Positions 11,652 through 24,607 of a DNA stretch of 64,000 bases are shown piece by piece. The stretch is from Conoideocrella luteorostrata (taxonomy: Eukaryota; Ascomycota; Sordariomycetes; Hypocreales; Clavicipitaceae). The stretch spans positions 144,708-208,707 of the forward strand of contig JASWJB010000041.1 of the NCBI GenBank assembly GCA_032433595.1. Reading direction: 5' to 3'. Every line of letters begins with the position of its first letter. Position 1 is the first letter of the stretch. A program made the position numbers and the translations under genes. The notes under the pieces were generated by a model that saw only the letters and a list, made by a program, of their open reading frames with translations, was not told the origin of the DNA and ran no database searches.

Positions 11652-12419
11652 TATTTAAGGTGGCATAGATACGAAAGTCAACGCGAAGCTGAATTCGCGT
11701 TATCGCATCAGCCTTTCACAGCACACAGGAACACATAACCAAATATACCAACTAACTGTGGCTCTGACATAACTAGCCTGGACGAAACTGTAATCTAGCC
11801 TCAAGCCATGATGACCTCCCCCCATCCATCACTAGTGACGTGGTGCATCACGAGTCGCCACCCAAGCTGACACCACCGTGCTGACGCGGGTTTGGTTACT
11901 CGGATCTCCAGAACATGAGAGCTCGGACTGATCGGCTAATCACACCTTTCGTGTCGGGAACTCTCCATGACGGTGCAAACAATACTGTTGCGCGATGCAA
12001 TGATAGCCTAGTTGTAGCAAATCCATGAGAATCATTCCCCCCCCCGCTTCTACTCATACATCGGATCCCATAGATTCGAGGGGAAAACCTCCCCCCCCCC
12101 CAAAAAAAAAAAACTGCCTGAAATCCCTTATACCCATATGTCACCGTCCTGACTCGGTTTTTCGTGGTTGTTGCTCTCCCCATCACGATGAGCACCGTAC
12201 CTCCAAGCATCCTTAGTCTTGACTGCGAAGCTAGGCTATCCAGCGACCATATTATCAAAAGCACATCTACATTCTGAGCTGTAACTTCCCAGCAATTTCA
12301 TCGCAGTCTTATATCATGAGGCTCGTAATCATCATGTCGGGGTCGTCCGTCTCCATCCAGAATCAAAGCCTTTTGGCCAGTCGCAAGACCAGCCTTCGCA
12401 TATAGCCAACCCCATCTCT
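11652..12419. other. Intergenic with homopolymer tract
   Basis: About 770 nt between two minus-strand genes. It contains C11 (12091-12101) directly joined to A12 (12102-12113), and a C9 run at about 12037-12045. These open a spurious minus-strand frame but do not support a gene. Confidence 0.6.
12091..12113. repeat. C11-A12 homopolymer junction
   Basis: Eleven C followed at once by twelve A. It is prone to slippage and to sequencing error. Confidence 0.9.
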
Positions 12420-13292
12420 CTAAGACGAAGTCACTCCATCCATCCTCTCAGGCGGTATATTAACTCCCTCAAGACCTCTCTTGACGCCAATTTTCCGCTC
12501 AAATTCTACATTCCGCGGTACTTCAAAGTCGCCTCTTGCGGCGAACCACAGCAACGTCTCCGGCTCGGGACCTCTGTTTACCATACTGTTGTCCTTTTCC
12601 ATAGCACCCTCCTCATCCATCTTCAAGGTTTCCCCTCCATCCCCCTCACCCTCCTCGTCTTCGTCATCATCATCACTCTCCTCATCCAGCGCCCTTCTCA
12701 GCCCTGTCCGCACATTCTCCAAGCCATCTGCCCTCTCCTCCCGTGTGTACACATCCCCAGCCTCATCTCTCACATATTCCGCGATCCGACCGTGCGTCCA
12801 CTCTCTTATTTCATCCCAAATAGTTTGTAATTCTGCCACACCCTCTGGCGTAGCCAGTTTCGCCGTCTCGCGTCCCTCAAGAACCAGCTCCTCCACATCT
12901 GGCTCCAACTTCTTGCGGAGTAATTGCGTAAGAATATTTTCCTGCGTGCGACCGGGATAATTCGTTGATGGGCGGAGGGCCATTCGTGTGAAGAGGTCTG
13001 AATTGTCGTTGAGACTTTCCAGGACAGATTGGAGGTTCCGTTGGAGAATCTGGGCGGATGCTTGGAGCGAGGAGCTGCAAATTAGATACACAAAAAAAAG
13101 CGCGTTAGCTGAAGGTCTATATCTAGATTTATCAAGATAATCCCGGGAGTGAGAAACGTACGGATGAGGCAGGGGATTGCTTTTCAAAATGTCCATCTTG
13201 AGACTTTGAATGCTGCTGGACAATTGGGCTAGTCGCGAGACTATGTGTTCGACCGACTTGAGCTCGTCGTCCTCCAGGCCGAGGGTCGCCAT
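12420..13292 (-). CDS. MED8: Mediator complex subunit 8 (MED8)
   Basis: Two exons, 13162-13292 and 12420-13074, giving 261 residues. The unspliced reading is also open through the 87-nt intron, but GTACGT...TTTGCAG is a clean intron and splicing gives NPLPHPSSLQASAQILQRNLQ. The N-terminal helix (LKSVEHIVSRLAQLSSSIQSL), the SLNDNSDLF segment and the acidic region near residues 185-205 match fungal Med8. Med8 is a head-module subunit of Mediator that connects activators with RNA polymerase II in the nucleus. I chose the ATG at 13292 (context CACCATGG). A longer in-frame start at 13442 would add 50 poorly conserved residues. The acidic DDDDEDEEGEGDGG tract is typical of this position in fungi. 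Confidence 0.82.
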   Translation of the reverse strand: MATLGLEDDELKSVEHIVSRLAQLSSSIQSLKMDILKSNPLPHPYVSHSRDYLDKSRYRPSANALFFVYLICSSSLQASAQILQRNLQSVLESLNDNSDLFTRMALRPSTNYPGRTQENILTQLLRKKLEPDVEELVLEGRETAKLATPEGVAELQTIWDEIREWTHGRIAEYVRDEAGDVYTREERADGLENVRTGLRRALDEESDDDDEDEEGEGDGGETLKMDEEGAMEKDNSMVNRGPEPETLLWFAARGDFEVPRNVEFERKIGVKRGLEGVNIPPERMDGVTSS

Positions 13293-13894
13293 GGTGAGTG
13301 TTATAGCTTTCGCACGGTGTGAATAGAAGTCAGCGTGACTCGGTTCGGGATTTGAATGCAAGGCATGAGTGCGAACAGAGCTATTCGTGGAAAAGGTCGT
13401 GATGGAAAGGTTGCGTTTCGGCACTGGACGTAAAGTGGTCAACTACGTGCGTCGCTTGTCTCCACCTAGTATCCAAAATGAGAGCTTGAACCTTCACATA
13501 CGCCACCGAAACCTTCACGACTGGCAAATGGCTGGTTCGCATCGGGAAAAGCAGTTATCGAGTAAAATTATTCGACACTCGTGTTATTAATCATCCTTAA
13601 AAATAATGCATTACGTGTAACTAATGACAATTTAAAAATTCTCCAGACGTATCGTATCAGAGCGATTCGCAACTAGGTATCACCACTCGCTTCGCAACAA
13701 ACTCGTAAATGACCTCGCCTCATCAATGCTCTAACATTTTTTTCTGACGAAATAAGTCGACAACCTTCACTGCGCAATAAGTGATCAGCAAATATTGCGT
13801 AACAAATGGCCGGCTAATTCACTGCGCAGCACATTGCCAGCGAATTTGACCAAGCAACTCCGGTCTCTGCCCTCCCCTGTCTCATTCTCTCCGT
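13293..13894. other. Intergenic, nothing seen
   Basis: About 600 nt upstream of MED8 and downstream of the sulfatase. It is AT-rich (13580-13650) with no open frame worth calling. Confidence 0.6.
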
Positions 13895-15782
13895 TTAAGT
13901 GCGGGTTGAGTTGACCGCTTTAGACTCATAACCATGGCTATTCACAAACGGGAAACGAGCACGACGCTCCAGCGCATCTAGAGGAATGGTCGAGCGAATG
14001 TACCTATTTGAATGTCAGAATATGGCTCTACTGTTTCACTGGCAAATGTCTGCATCAATGCTTACTTCATTCGACCGTCGTCAACGGGGTCAAAGTCCCA
14101 ACTTGTGAAAGCGCCTTCTTTGAGAGCATCCCAAACAACGCGGCGGCTACGTTGAGACTGCAGGACTTTTGCGGTAATAGCGTCAAAGTCCCACCTTGCC
14201 TTGGCTTCCGCCTCAAACTTTTTGAAGAGTAGTTTTACTGCCTCCTCCTCGGCATTCTGTGGCGCAGACTTGGTGAAACGGGCCAGGTTATCAAGCTCAT
14301 GGGGATCCTGTTCCAAGTTGTAGAGCTGCGGCTCATCAGCGGGGCAGGTGATGTACTTCCAGGGCCCGCGTTTGATCATCATTATCGGGCGTACGGTTCC
14401 TTCGCCAGTATACTCAGCGAAAACGGTATCATGCCCTGCTTTGTTCTGGAGATGAGGCATCATACTGACACCATCCATGGGCAAGTATGGCGCCGGCTTA
14501 GTTCCAATGAGGTCGCAAATGGTAGGCAGGAGATCCAGGGTCGAGACATTCTGGCTAACGTGGTGAGGTTGGAACCACTTGGGATAGTTGACTAGCAATG
14601 GCACTCGGACGGACGACTCGAAGTAGCTCATCTTGTACCAAAGACCTCGCTCTCCGAGCATGTCACCATGATCACCACTGAAGATGACGATGGTGTTCTC
14701 AGCTAACCCAGCTTCCTCCAGTGTCTCAAGAAGTTTGCCGATGCAATCGTCCACGTAGCTGACGGAGCCGTAGTACGCGCGTTTGGCTTGCTTGATCTGT
14801 TCGTCGGAGAAGTCCTGGTCCCAAAGGTCGCACACCCTCATCAGACGCTTGCTGTGGCTGTCCAACTCATTCTTCGGAATTCGAACTTTTGGCAATGCAA
14901 TGTCCACGTCCGCATAACGGTTCCAGTATTTTTTTGTGATGGTGTACGGGTCATGAGGGTGGGTGAGTGATACCTATGCGAAAGAAAACACACCGTTAGT
15001 GAAATCTTTGACGGGCCAGACTTAACTGGTTGATGTTTGTCCAGACAATCAATCCCAGCTCCTTCCGCATTTTGCCGCAAAGGTTCGGCATTCGAGAGAA
15101 TGGCGCTGTCTTGCATCATTTCAGCACATTATGCGATCAGAATCTATTCACTTACTGTCAAAGCAAAAGGGCGCTTCTCGGGACCTTCGCGGACATGATC
15201 CCACAGGTACTGCATGCTGCGGTACATGACTTCTTCATCGTAATCCAGCTGGTTGCTGCGGCCACAGGGGCCAGCCTGTAGAATAGAGCTGGCATTGTGA
15301 TACCATTCAAGCCGAGTATCGGGCTCATCCCAGTTGACCGCCCAACCGAAATCACCGGGATAGATGTCGCTGGTGAGTCGCTGCTCATAGCCATGGAGTT
15401 GATCTCCGACAAAGTGCATCTTACCTGCCAGAGCAGTGTGATAGCCCGTGGAGCGAAGGTAATGAGAATACGTTGGGATCTCAGAGTTGATTTGGGAGGC
15501 GTTGTCATACGCACCAATCTTCATGGGCAGAAGACCAGTGATCATACTCATGCGGGACGGGGCACATAATGGCGAGGGGCAATAAGCCGAATCAAACTGA
15601 ACTGAGTTGGCAGCCAGACGATCCAAGTTAGGTGTCTTGATCTGAGATTCGGGGTTGTACATCTTGAGCTGAGGAGCAGCTAGCTGATCAGCCATGATGT
15701 AAAGAATGTTCGGTTTCTCTCCATTTTCCTTGACAATGCCGACAGGCGCTGAGGATTGGAGAGTATTGACGTCGGGGGCCAT
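13895..15782 (-). CDS. Choline sulfatase (betC-type arylsulfatase)
   Basis: Three exons, 15156-15782, 14066-14973 and 13895-14003, giving 547 residues. The sulfatase signature CAPSRMSMITG supplies the Cys that is converted to formylglycine. NILYIMADQLAAP holds the first metal ligands, GKMHFVGDQLHGYEQRL is diagnostic of choline sulfatases, and VSLTHPHDPYTI is rebuilt across the first intron. SGDHGDMLGERGLWYKMSYFE is the second metal region. The short last exon (YIRSTIPLDALERRARFP) matches the choline-sulfatase C-terminal extension, so the stop of the unspliced exon 2 is false. The enzyme hydrolyses choline-O-sulfate to choline and sulfate, a sulfur store and osmolyte in fungi. No signal peptide is evident, so it is probably cytosolic. 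Intron 1 is 182 nt, the longest of this gene. Confidence 0.9.
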
Positions 15783-17651
15783 CTCGTGCGTGCTACTGCG
15801 TTGTTTCGTTCAAGGTGGAAGGTTTCAAGAGTCCGAAACCGAAAGTGGTTAAGTTTCAGTCTCAAGAGCTGTGGTTAGTTATTTTGATCTCTTATGGTGC
15901 TTCTCAAAGTGGCTGCGATGTTTCTGGAAATTCTTGACTCAAGGATTGAGCGTTTGGATTCTGCAAAGTTGCAGAAATATTCCGGAAATATTGGGCAGGT
16001 GAGTGACTAATCCGGTGAATCGAACAACAGCGATATATAGCTGACAGCTCAGAGTAGAGTGCCGCACAAAAGAAGAAATGTTGAGTTTTCTGATAAAAAG
16101 GGTAAGGTACAGCTACTGCGTTTCTGTCCCAAAATTTGGTCCCCGTCTCCAAGCAACTGGCCACAACGAAACCGAAAACGGGCTGAGGAGATTCCAACAA
16201 CAGATCTAGAAAGAGGTGGACAAGTGATACAAGTCACCGCCTTTCTAATAGAAGAGAAGCGGATACAATATGAAGTCTACTAAAGATCTCGAGATGGTCC
16301 CATCAATACAGAGCGTTCAACGGAAGGAACAATAACAGCAGTAGACCCAATAATCAGAGTACAGGAAACAAAGTCAGCTCCGGAGTGACGAAGGGTATGG
16401 GCATCCAACATGTTTTAATTGTGTTTGTGTCCTCCACGCCACCACGCACGCAATCCCGGCACAATCCAGGCGCCATTTATCATGCGACAGTAGTTAACTA
16501 CGGAGTAGACCTTACCGAACAAACGGGGTGCCGTGGGTCTCCAGGTGGAAATTTCCTCAGAGACGGCGAGTAGCCGAAGGGAGGGGGAGGGGCAAATCAG
16601 TGGATTGGACGGGGGAAGTGGACGGGAACGACATGGCTACCCTTGGCGTTCGAGAAGGGAACTCTCACGGAATGGTGGAAAATTGCAACAATAAGAGCTG
16701 ACCCCCTTACTACGCGTGAAGAGGCAAAGAGGTTCGCCAACGCTGCATATCCCGGGTTTGATTAGCTCCTTCAAATACAACAACTGAGGGGGCCATATCC
16801 TAGCCCGGCAGCCGGGGTCGCGCAATCCGAGATGGAGGGCTTGTACGGAGTACGTAGGGTCGTTTTTCACCCGTGAGGCAGACGGTCCCATCGATCAATG
16901 GCGCCTTCGTGCATGATCAACAGGCGTACTCCTAGCATGCCTGTCTGACAGCATTTGTAATTTCGAGCATCTGGCTCCGAACAGTCACTGCAGCTCCTTT
17001 CCAGCCAAGAAATTTAGTGTTCCTCCGGCCGTCGGTGGTGGCACAGCTATCTATGCGCTCCATGCCACCTGGTAAAGTACCGGCTCTGGGGAAGAGGAAA
17101 GAAGGAAGCCAGATCGAGCCAGGTCAGCCGATGTGGAAGTTGGTCACATGAGGGCAGAGTTGTGGTCTTTTCTATGGAGTGCTCCGTGCTATTCCAAACA
17201 TCAGCGGTGTGCACCATTCAAACGATAAGCGTCACGGTGTGCGAAATCGGCATAGGCGCTCGACGTCAAGGTGTTGGTCCACGCAGCCACAACCATAAGT
17301 TATTGTGGAACTACTGCTTTGGGCCCCGAATGCATCGTGGTTGGTGCAAAATGGTGATGTTAGGTCCTTCTAGGCCCTCAACTCGGACTAGCAGCATCCA
17401 TACTTAAAACTCTAGGCTCTCCCTTGGGAAACCCATTGTCCCATCTCGGTTGGACCCTTTCCAATCGGGTGGATTGCCATGCTTTGGTTTTTGCTATCCT
17501 GGTCGCTCATGAAGAGGCTTGATCAGGGGAGCTGGTCGTTGATATTCGCCAGGCACGGTGAAATTCCGTCTAAATTTTGTGCGCAGTAGAATGCGGAGGG
17601 ACAAGAGCGACGAAGGTTGCTGGTGTGTCATTTAGTTGTCATGTGAGCTTG

Positions 17652-17672
17652 CTCCGTACTCCGTACTCCGTA
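17652..17672. repeat. Three tandem copies of 7-mer CTCCGTA
   Basis: Head-to-tail array of the element seen singly elsewhere. A second array (TACTCCGTACTCCGTAC) lies 67 nt downstream at 17739-17755. Confidence 0.9.
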
Positions 17673-17738
17673 GTTTCTTCTCCTCTGTCAATTTGGTGGT
17701 GTATTCCCCCCGTTCTTTGTGCACAATAGATGCATAAC

Positions 17739-17755
17739 TACTCCGTACTCCGTAC
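17739..17755. repeat. Two tandem copies of TACTCCG plus TAC
   Basis: Same 7-nt unit and orientation as the array at 17652-17672, preceded by TAAC. Confidence 0.9.
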
Positions 17756-19461
17756 TGCGGCCGCCTTGGCCATCCGTCGATACTAGTAAGGCGTCAATCC
17801 TGAACCACAGCCATGATGCCTGCGCGCCGCCCCACGTCACAACGTCGTGCAGAGCTTATCAGAGTTGACGCAACGCTGATCCCGCTGTCACCAGCTGCTC
17901 GTACTCAATATTACCAAGTACGGAGTAGTCCGTGGACGATGTCGACATCGCCTTGACTGATGACACCATGGGCTAACGTTGAATTTTCTCATCTCAGCGT
18001 CACTGCAAGAAGCATCGGATGGTATTATTCTTATTTCTGTATGATATTATTCCGACTGCACTGGCAGATTACCACCTACCTTCGTAGTAAGTACTATACA
18101 ATGTGCATCTTATTACTCCGTGACGACCCCCTTCTCGCCTTGACCCGTTCATTATTTATCTTGCGGTGTGTTGCACGAAGTAACCAAGTCTAAAATATCC
18201 ATCGAGGTAAAACTGATGGGCACACAGGAAGCTTGGCTTGCATGCTCGGGACACATTCGCCTCCCCCCATCACAGCCAATAAGTATTCCTCCTCGTCGTG
18301 TTTCTTTTTCGGGATGTGAAAACAACAAATTGCACAACAACACATTGCAAACTGCACATTGGGCAGGATCCACCAGCGAAACAGACCAGCGCTAATCAGC
18401 ACCACATGCAAATATACCCTTGAAGGCTTGGCCTGGGCAGGCAGGAAGCTCGCAACAAGCCACCCAACCAACCAACCCCGGTTGGAACGTCTTCTCGGCG
18501 GCAAAAAGTCAATACTCATTCCCTAACGGCTCCCGATATGCCGGATTTACGTAACTTCTGGCTGATAATAAACCGTCACCGAGCCGTTCCGAGACCCGTT
18601 TCTTCCTACCATCAGCTGACTGACAATTAAGTGTGACAACCATTGTTCAAAGGTTCTGCAAATCAGACTTGACACCGTGGGAGTCAAGAAGTATTCGCGA
18701 TTTGATTTGTACGAAGTCAGCAGCCCAAATCCTCAATGCTGCACGCATTTAGCAGCACTCTGCGGTAATGACTGCCTCTATATGATAGTGCACTGTATTA
18801 ATTGAACCCAAACATTGTTGTTTTTAGAACATTTAAATATTTTGGTTCAGCTAAATTTCTTGCACTGCCTACGGCAGCGGGTGTAAATTTACATATTGTA
18901 TGAAGCTCTGGGAAATACTCTAGAGCCCCCGTTGCGCAAGAGAAAACGCAAAGTTTTCTTGCCAAGTATTTTCATCTTCGTAGGAAATCGTATTTCAGCC
19001 TTGTAGCAAAAAGAACAATATCCGACCTTGGACCAAAAGGCATGCCCGAATGTATCAATTGTCAGGAACAATCAAGCAACTTGTACAATCGTGTATTCGA
19101 AATCATTATATACTATACGCCTGAAAACCTTATCAAATGCCATTCCAAGTCCTCGCGCCTCAATTCTCTCCATCATAATTCTCATAGCCATGCTGTCTTC
19201 CATGCTGAGAATCCGTCTCTCTCGTCGCCGAAAACGCTGTTCACAAATGTCTACCTTGTTCTTCCTGAACGACCTGTGTGACATGTACACCTAATATAAG
19301 CTCCAGAAACGAGAAACATGAAAAGGACAAACCACCACAAAACACCACGAGTATGCGCCAATGCCTCCTTCCGTGTCGCTAGCCATTACAAATGCAGTTA
19401 TCATCCCAATGAAACATCAACCTCCTCTCATCTTTCACGTATAAGAAATTTGAACGTGTCA

Positions 19462-22400
19462 CTACGTCCCGTAAAACTTCTTATACACGAGGTGTAGCAG
19501 AAGGTTGACATTCAACTTCAGGCTGCCCTCGAACAAGTTCATGAATTGATGAGATTCGAACTGTGCTTGTAGCATGTCTTCGATGGGCACCAGCGCGCTG
19601 GCTCCTGGCATCTGGATGTGACCCCGGGACCCTTCAAAGACAAAGACACCAACCTCATCGCATGAGATGGTAATGTTGATCTTGTCCGAATCGCGGTCAC
19701 CCAGTGCTCCCCATGATACCAAGACTCCTTTTTCTGCAAGAGCCCGAGCACTGTATTTATAACTTCCAAACTTGGGTACCCGGCCGCTTCGTTCGAGCTC
19801 CCGCTGATGATTGTATTGCTTGGTGAATGGAAGTAAAAACTTCTTTTTCCTGTTGAGATTTGCAACGATCAGCAAGATGCTTCATAAAATTAAAAGATAA
19901 AATCCCTCAGCGACGGAATGTTCAATTAATAGCTTACCCCTTTCTGCTTTGCAACGTCCCCATGGCCTGCTCGATATAATCGTCGTAGGTCTTCTTCTGC
20001 TGTTCCAGATACTTAGCCTTGTCGTGAAGGTTGCCTAAAGTGAGTCGAACCCCTTCAAGTTCTCGCTGCCGTTGTACCCTTCGACGACTCTTCGTCCGAA
20101 TGTCGCTGGCGATGGCATTTAGAACGTCCTGGTAGTAGTTTTGCTTCGATATACGTCCCATCTGTTCTAATCTCATAACATTCTCAAGCGCGGTACGCTT
20201 GAGCTCATAATAAGACATTCTCGTAACATCCACCATTTTGGTGTCCGAGTAGGCTCCACGAGTGTCATTGCCATCAGAAAATTCTTCATGAAGCAGAGAC
20301 TGCCACTTGTCTTCGTCTTCGTCAGATATGGGCTTGACCAATATTTCTAGGAGATTGGCACCGGTCTGTACCCGGATGATATACAGTACACAGCGCTTGG
20401 TCTCCATAAAAAGTGCCTTGACGTTTTCTTCCGGGTCTTGAACGTCATGAAGCTTGGGCGTCAAGAACATTTGAATATCTGATGAACCGGCAGCGTTCAT
20501 TTCGTTTTCGTTGTTCTTAACACTGCCCAAGTCCTGAATGATTTCACGCAGGACATCATCGCGTGAAGGGCACATGAATGGAAGCTCCGAGACAATGTAA
20601 TGGTGGATAGCAAAGACATCTGTCATCTTGATGTACAGTGTTGGCTTGTTCTTGGCGTAGAGGTCATTAAATTCGTCAATATGAAAGGTCTGCTCTGCAT
20701 CGGGGACGGAGATCAAATTGCGCAATATGTGTCGGAGGCGCTGAATGGAGTCGGTGACAAAGTTGTTCAGCGGCTGCAAGTAAATGTTCTCACCGCCAAA
20801 TGGACGCCCAGACGCAATTTGCCCAATGACTTTGGCCACCTCGCCTAGATTTCTTCTCTGGAGCGGGCTTAGCGACTTTTCAATCACACCAAGCTGCTCG
20901 GGCATGGTCAAAGGAGGCTGAAGATAAAACTTCCACAACCAGTTGGCAACGACCTGGAGGAGCTGTTCTTGTGGTTCTCGGTTGAAATGCTGGCAAAGAG
21001 CCTGGAACATTTGTCCACAGAGAAATCGAAGGCCATACGGCATCTTATGGGCCAGATCCTCTAGTGCCAGGAAGAATTGATCGCAGATCTCGCGTAGATC
21101 CCGAAGGTGATCGATAAAAAGGCGTCTTGTTTCAGGATCTTTTATGGCTTTTTCTCTTGGCACGTCAAGGGGTCTGTTGTCGGGTCGTCCAGTTCGTAGC
21201 TCTTCGTTGTTTATGGCTGATCGATATATCTGCATAGGATCACTTTCCAAGTCAAGTGCAGGGTCCTCAACAATATTGTCGCGAATAAGTGGCCCCAAGA
21301 GGCTACGCAAGTATTTGCGGTCCCTAGGTGATCGCGTGTAATTGCTCAATAGTTTCGGCCAAAAATAATTGCCTCGTATGTACTCCTGGATGGCTCTGCT
21401 TCCTTCAACTTCTTCTCGAACAGATCTAGCCACCAATTTCAGAAGATAGTACTCCTCGCGTCGCTTCTGCGCATAACCGAACAGACTCATGATGAGAAGC
21501 TCAAGTCTCTTGCATTCCTTCTCCGACGTGCCCTGTTCTCGAACGTGCTTGAACAGTCGGGCTAGATACTGTGGCTGTGTTTGCAAGGTGAAGAAGAGCT
21601 GCTGATACGACTCTAGCTTTTTTCTTGAGCTCTTATTTAGGGCCTTCAAGTCAAATTGATTGGCTGAGTTAATTGTACTGTTTGCCAACAGACCCATTGA
21701 GCTCCCGCCGTAGTTGTGCTGGTGCCGGACGACCTCGTCCAAGGTGATCTTGTTCTTCACTAATAGAGCAATTTTGATGTCTAGCTGATCGATATATTGC
21801 TCCAACATCTCATTTTGGCGTACTTGCTGAACAACGGTTTTTCTCATCCGCTCAAATTCGATTTCTTCGTTGAAGTCGAAATCGCTGTCGTTGAGAAGGT
21901 GCACAAAATTCTTGACTGCATTGACGGGAGGATTCTTTCCAGTGGTCAGGCTCTTGTACGCTTCGCCTTGGACCTTCGCGCGGACAAAACTCTGAATTTT
22001 GATGACCTTCTTCATATTTTCATTGAAGAAATTCTTCTTTTCTTCGAATTTTGCTCGCACCATGAACGCCTTAGCAGCTGCTTGAAAGACCATGATGGAT
22101 TCCTCCTCCTCCTCAAGCTCAGTCAGTATGTCGTCAACTCTTGCCCGAGCCATCATTGCCTTTAGAATTGCTTGAAATGTAGCAGTGGCATCATCGTGAG
22201 AATAGAGTTCGTCTAAAAGTGCCTTGTGCTGCTTTCTGTACAAGTGGCCTAGAGATCTGCCTTGTAGGTTCACTATAGAAGCCTCATGGCCACCGAGCTT
22301 CCTTCCAAGAGTAGAAACCTTGCGTCTCTCCAACATGCCTCTGATGACTGATTGTAGTGACAGAACTTGGGGTTCAATTTCATCCAAGGCGCTCAATTGT

Positions 22401-24607
22401 GTCGCAACTTGTCGTCTTATAACTCCAGCGCGTATCACGGCCTGCAACTGTACAACATCAAATTCATATTTCTTTGCTTCTACTTTGCAAGACACCTGCT
22501 TCTCCCGCTCAAGTTTTCCTCGGATTATGCTCTGGAGCGCTTCCCATTTGGATCCAAGTGCACGCAGCTGTTGATGTTCGCGGTCGATCTGAGTTCTGGT
22601 CAGCAGAGCCCTCGCAGCAGCTTGTAAGCTTGCAACCGTGCCAGCCTGTCCTTCCATTAATTGGAGATCCTGGTCGACTCTGGCTCTTGACAACATTCCA
22701 CGGGCAAGAACCTGAAGCCTCTCAACGTCCCCTGAGGTAAGTCTCGTCTCCTGGTGTTGAGCAGCCAGGTTTTTGCGGACCAAGAAACCTCTGGAAACTG
22801 CCTGGATCTCCCGGACAGGCCCCTTGCAATCCTCTAACATGTGCAGCAAGTATCGTACCTCATGGCGGATCTTGTTGGCCCGAATGATGCTCTGCAGCTC
22901 CAGAATTTCTTGTTCATGAATTTTCCAAAAGTCATCATTCATCTTCAACCTGTCTCTAGCAAGATAACCACGCACCGCGCTTTGCACCAATATGGCCGAT
23001 CGGCGCATTTGGAGCCGATAGCTCATAACTTGTCGAGTAAAGTCGCCGCGAATTCGTGATTGCAGATCAATCAAAGACCGTTCCTCATCCCAGAACTGTT
23101 GCATCTTATCTCCCAGCTGCAGTCGAGCCAATGCCCCGCGTATTTGCGCCTGCAGACCGATTATTGACTGTTCGTTCTCAGCCAGTTCGCGGTCTATCCG
23201 CTCGTCCTCCGTCTCTTCAGGCTCAGGCTCCGGAACACCAAAGTCGGCTCCCATATTACCGAAGCTGGGCATCTTAGCCCCAAGCATGTCCAGTCCCTTT
23301 TGCATCGCCTCTAGTTCATGATGTTCAAACTCCAGCTGACCGACAAGATTGCCTATGCGAAAATCTACTATACCCTTGCGGAACAACAGCCAACTCAGTG
23401 CGTGAATACAGTATATAACTTTGGGGATATTTTTTTTTTCATAGAGATCGATGAGCTCGAATCGGAAAAGGTCGGGAAGCTCCACCTCATCCAGATATCT
23501 GAAGAAGATGGCAATGTTATCTGAATGGCGGAATTGAAGTTTAGGATGATGAAACATTCGGAATCGCTTATCAGGATTTAATGCTTCGACGACGCTTGCA
23601 AGCGTGACACCATCCCGTAAAGCTTCCTCCAGCTCAGCGATAGGGGGAAGAGACTTTTGCGTCACATCCTCAATCCATTCTTTTGCTTCACCTATATGGC
23701 AGAGATATTCATAGGCCTGGAGGAACTGGCGCTGCTTATCCATCCAGTTGCGACCTTCCCAACTGTACCCGCCGGACTTGGGACCTCCAACAGCCTTCGG
23801 TTTATCAGCCCGCTGCAGCCGACGACGTCCTCGCAGACCGACCACTTCTTGCGCGGGGCAGGTGATAGTGAAGTCTTCTGCGACGTCGGATTCGGCAAGC
23901 CGCGATAACGTACGAAGCTCTCGCGTAGATGATCGTCCGAGTAATTCCAGGTCGGGTTTGCCAATGTGAGTTGTATGAGGGCCCTGTGGAGAGTTACCAT
24001 GTGATTTTGTGGCATTTCCGCGAAGCATCGAGTCGGATCGAGTCAAAAGCATCGAATTGGGTCGCATTGGCAATGGCCGTGGCGGGGAAGTGGGCGATTC
24101 AGCAGGGCCATCATGCTGCGAGAGCGAGAGTTTGCTGATGTCGACACTCTTTCCGCGCTCATGTCTATATGAGCTCTGTGGTGAGGCACCTTGGCCAGAA
24201 ACTGTTGGCGAAGAAGCGGGCGCTTGGGGCAGGGGCCGAAGCGACTGTCGAGGGGGAGTAGCGGGAAAATTGTCCTGCCCTTTGTTGAAGCTGCTCATTT
24301 CTCCAACTTCAAATGTTCGTGCTCTGGATAGGACATCGCTCTGACCACGCTTGTGCTTATAGCCAACGGTAGAGCCGTTACCGCTCGATGTTGAAGAGTA
24401 TTGTGTGTTGGCGCTATGTATAGAAATGGCAGAGTAACCTGAAGATGCCGACGATGAGGTGGTAGAAGGAAAGCGGTTTATGTTGGAAAGATTTGTAGAT
24501 ACGTTATTTTTGTTGTTGTTACTGTTGTTGTTGTTGTTACTCATGAAGGTGTTAGGGCTAAGGCCAACAGTCTGCGCCTGACGCAGAGGATATGAATGGA
24601 ACGGCAT
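19462..24607 (-). CDS. IQGAP / Rng2-type Ras-GAP-like cytokinesis protein
   Basis: Two exons, 19938-24607 and 19462-19879, giving 1695 residues. The N-terminal ~280 residues are Ser/Asn-rich and probably disordered. A calponin-homology domain spans about 300-410 (AYEYLCHIGEAKEWIEDV through VIYCIHALSWLLF). More than a dozen IQ-like motifs of the form LQxxIRGxLxR run from about 475 to 900 and should bind calmodulin or light chains. A GAP-related domain lies at about 1030-1380 (FLCGQMFQAL, LNNFVTDSI, PFMCPSRDDV). The RasGAP_C domain is completed by exon 2 (GILLIVANLNRKKKFLLPF). Family members scaffold the contractile ring and polarised growth at cell cortex and septum; most lack true GAP activity. 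The only intron is 58 nt (19880-19937). Length agrees with fungal Rng2 (about 1500-1700). Confidence 0.93.

Larger units (their letters stand above)
15783..19461. other. Long gene-free stretch with dispersed TACGGAGTA elements
   Basis: About 3.7 kb between the sulfatase start and the IQGAP stop. No frame shows a recognisable domain. A minus-strand 72-codon frame at 19072-19290 has coding-like composition but no known motif; it lies just downstream of the IQGAP gene and may be UTR. TACGGAGTA-type elements occur at 16499, 16844, 17652, 17739 and 17919. Confidence 0.6.

Noticed and set aside
12420..13442. Longer MED8 start at 13442 and reading through the intron
   Set aside because: The ATG at 13292 has the better context and matches the family start; the intron has clean splice sites and its translation breaks the conserved helix.
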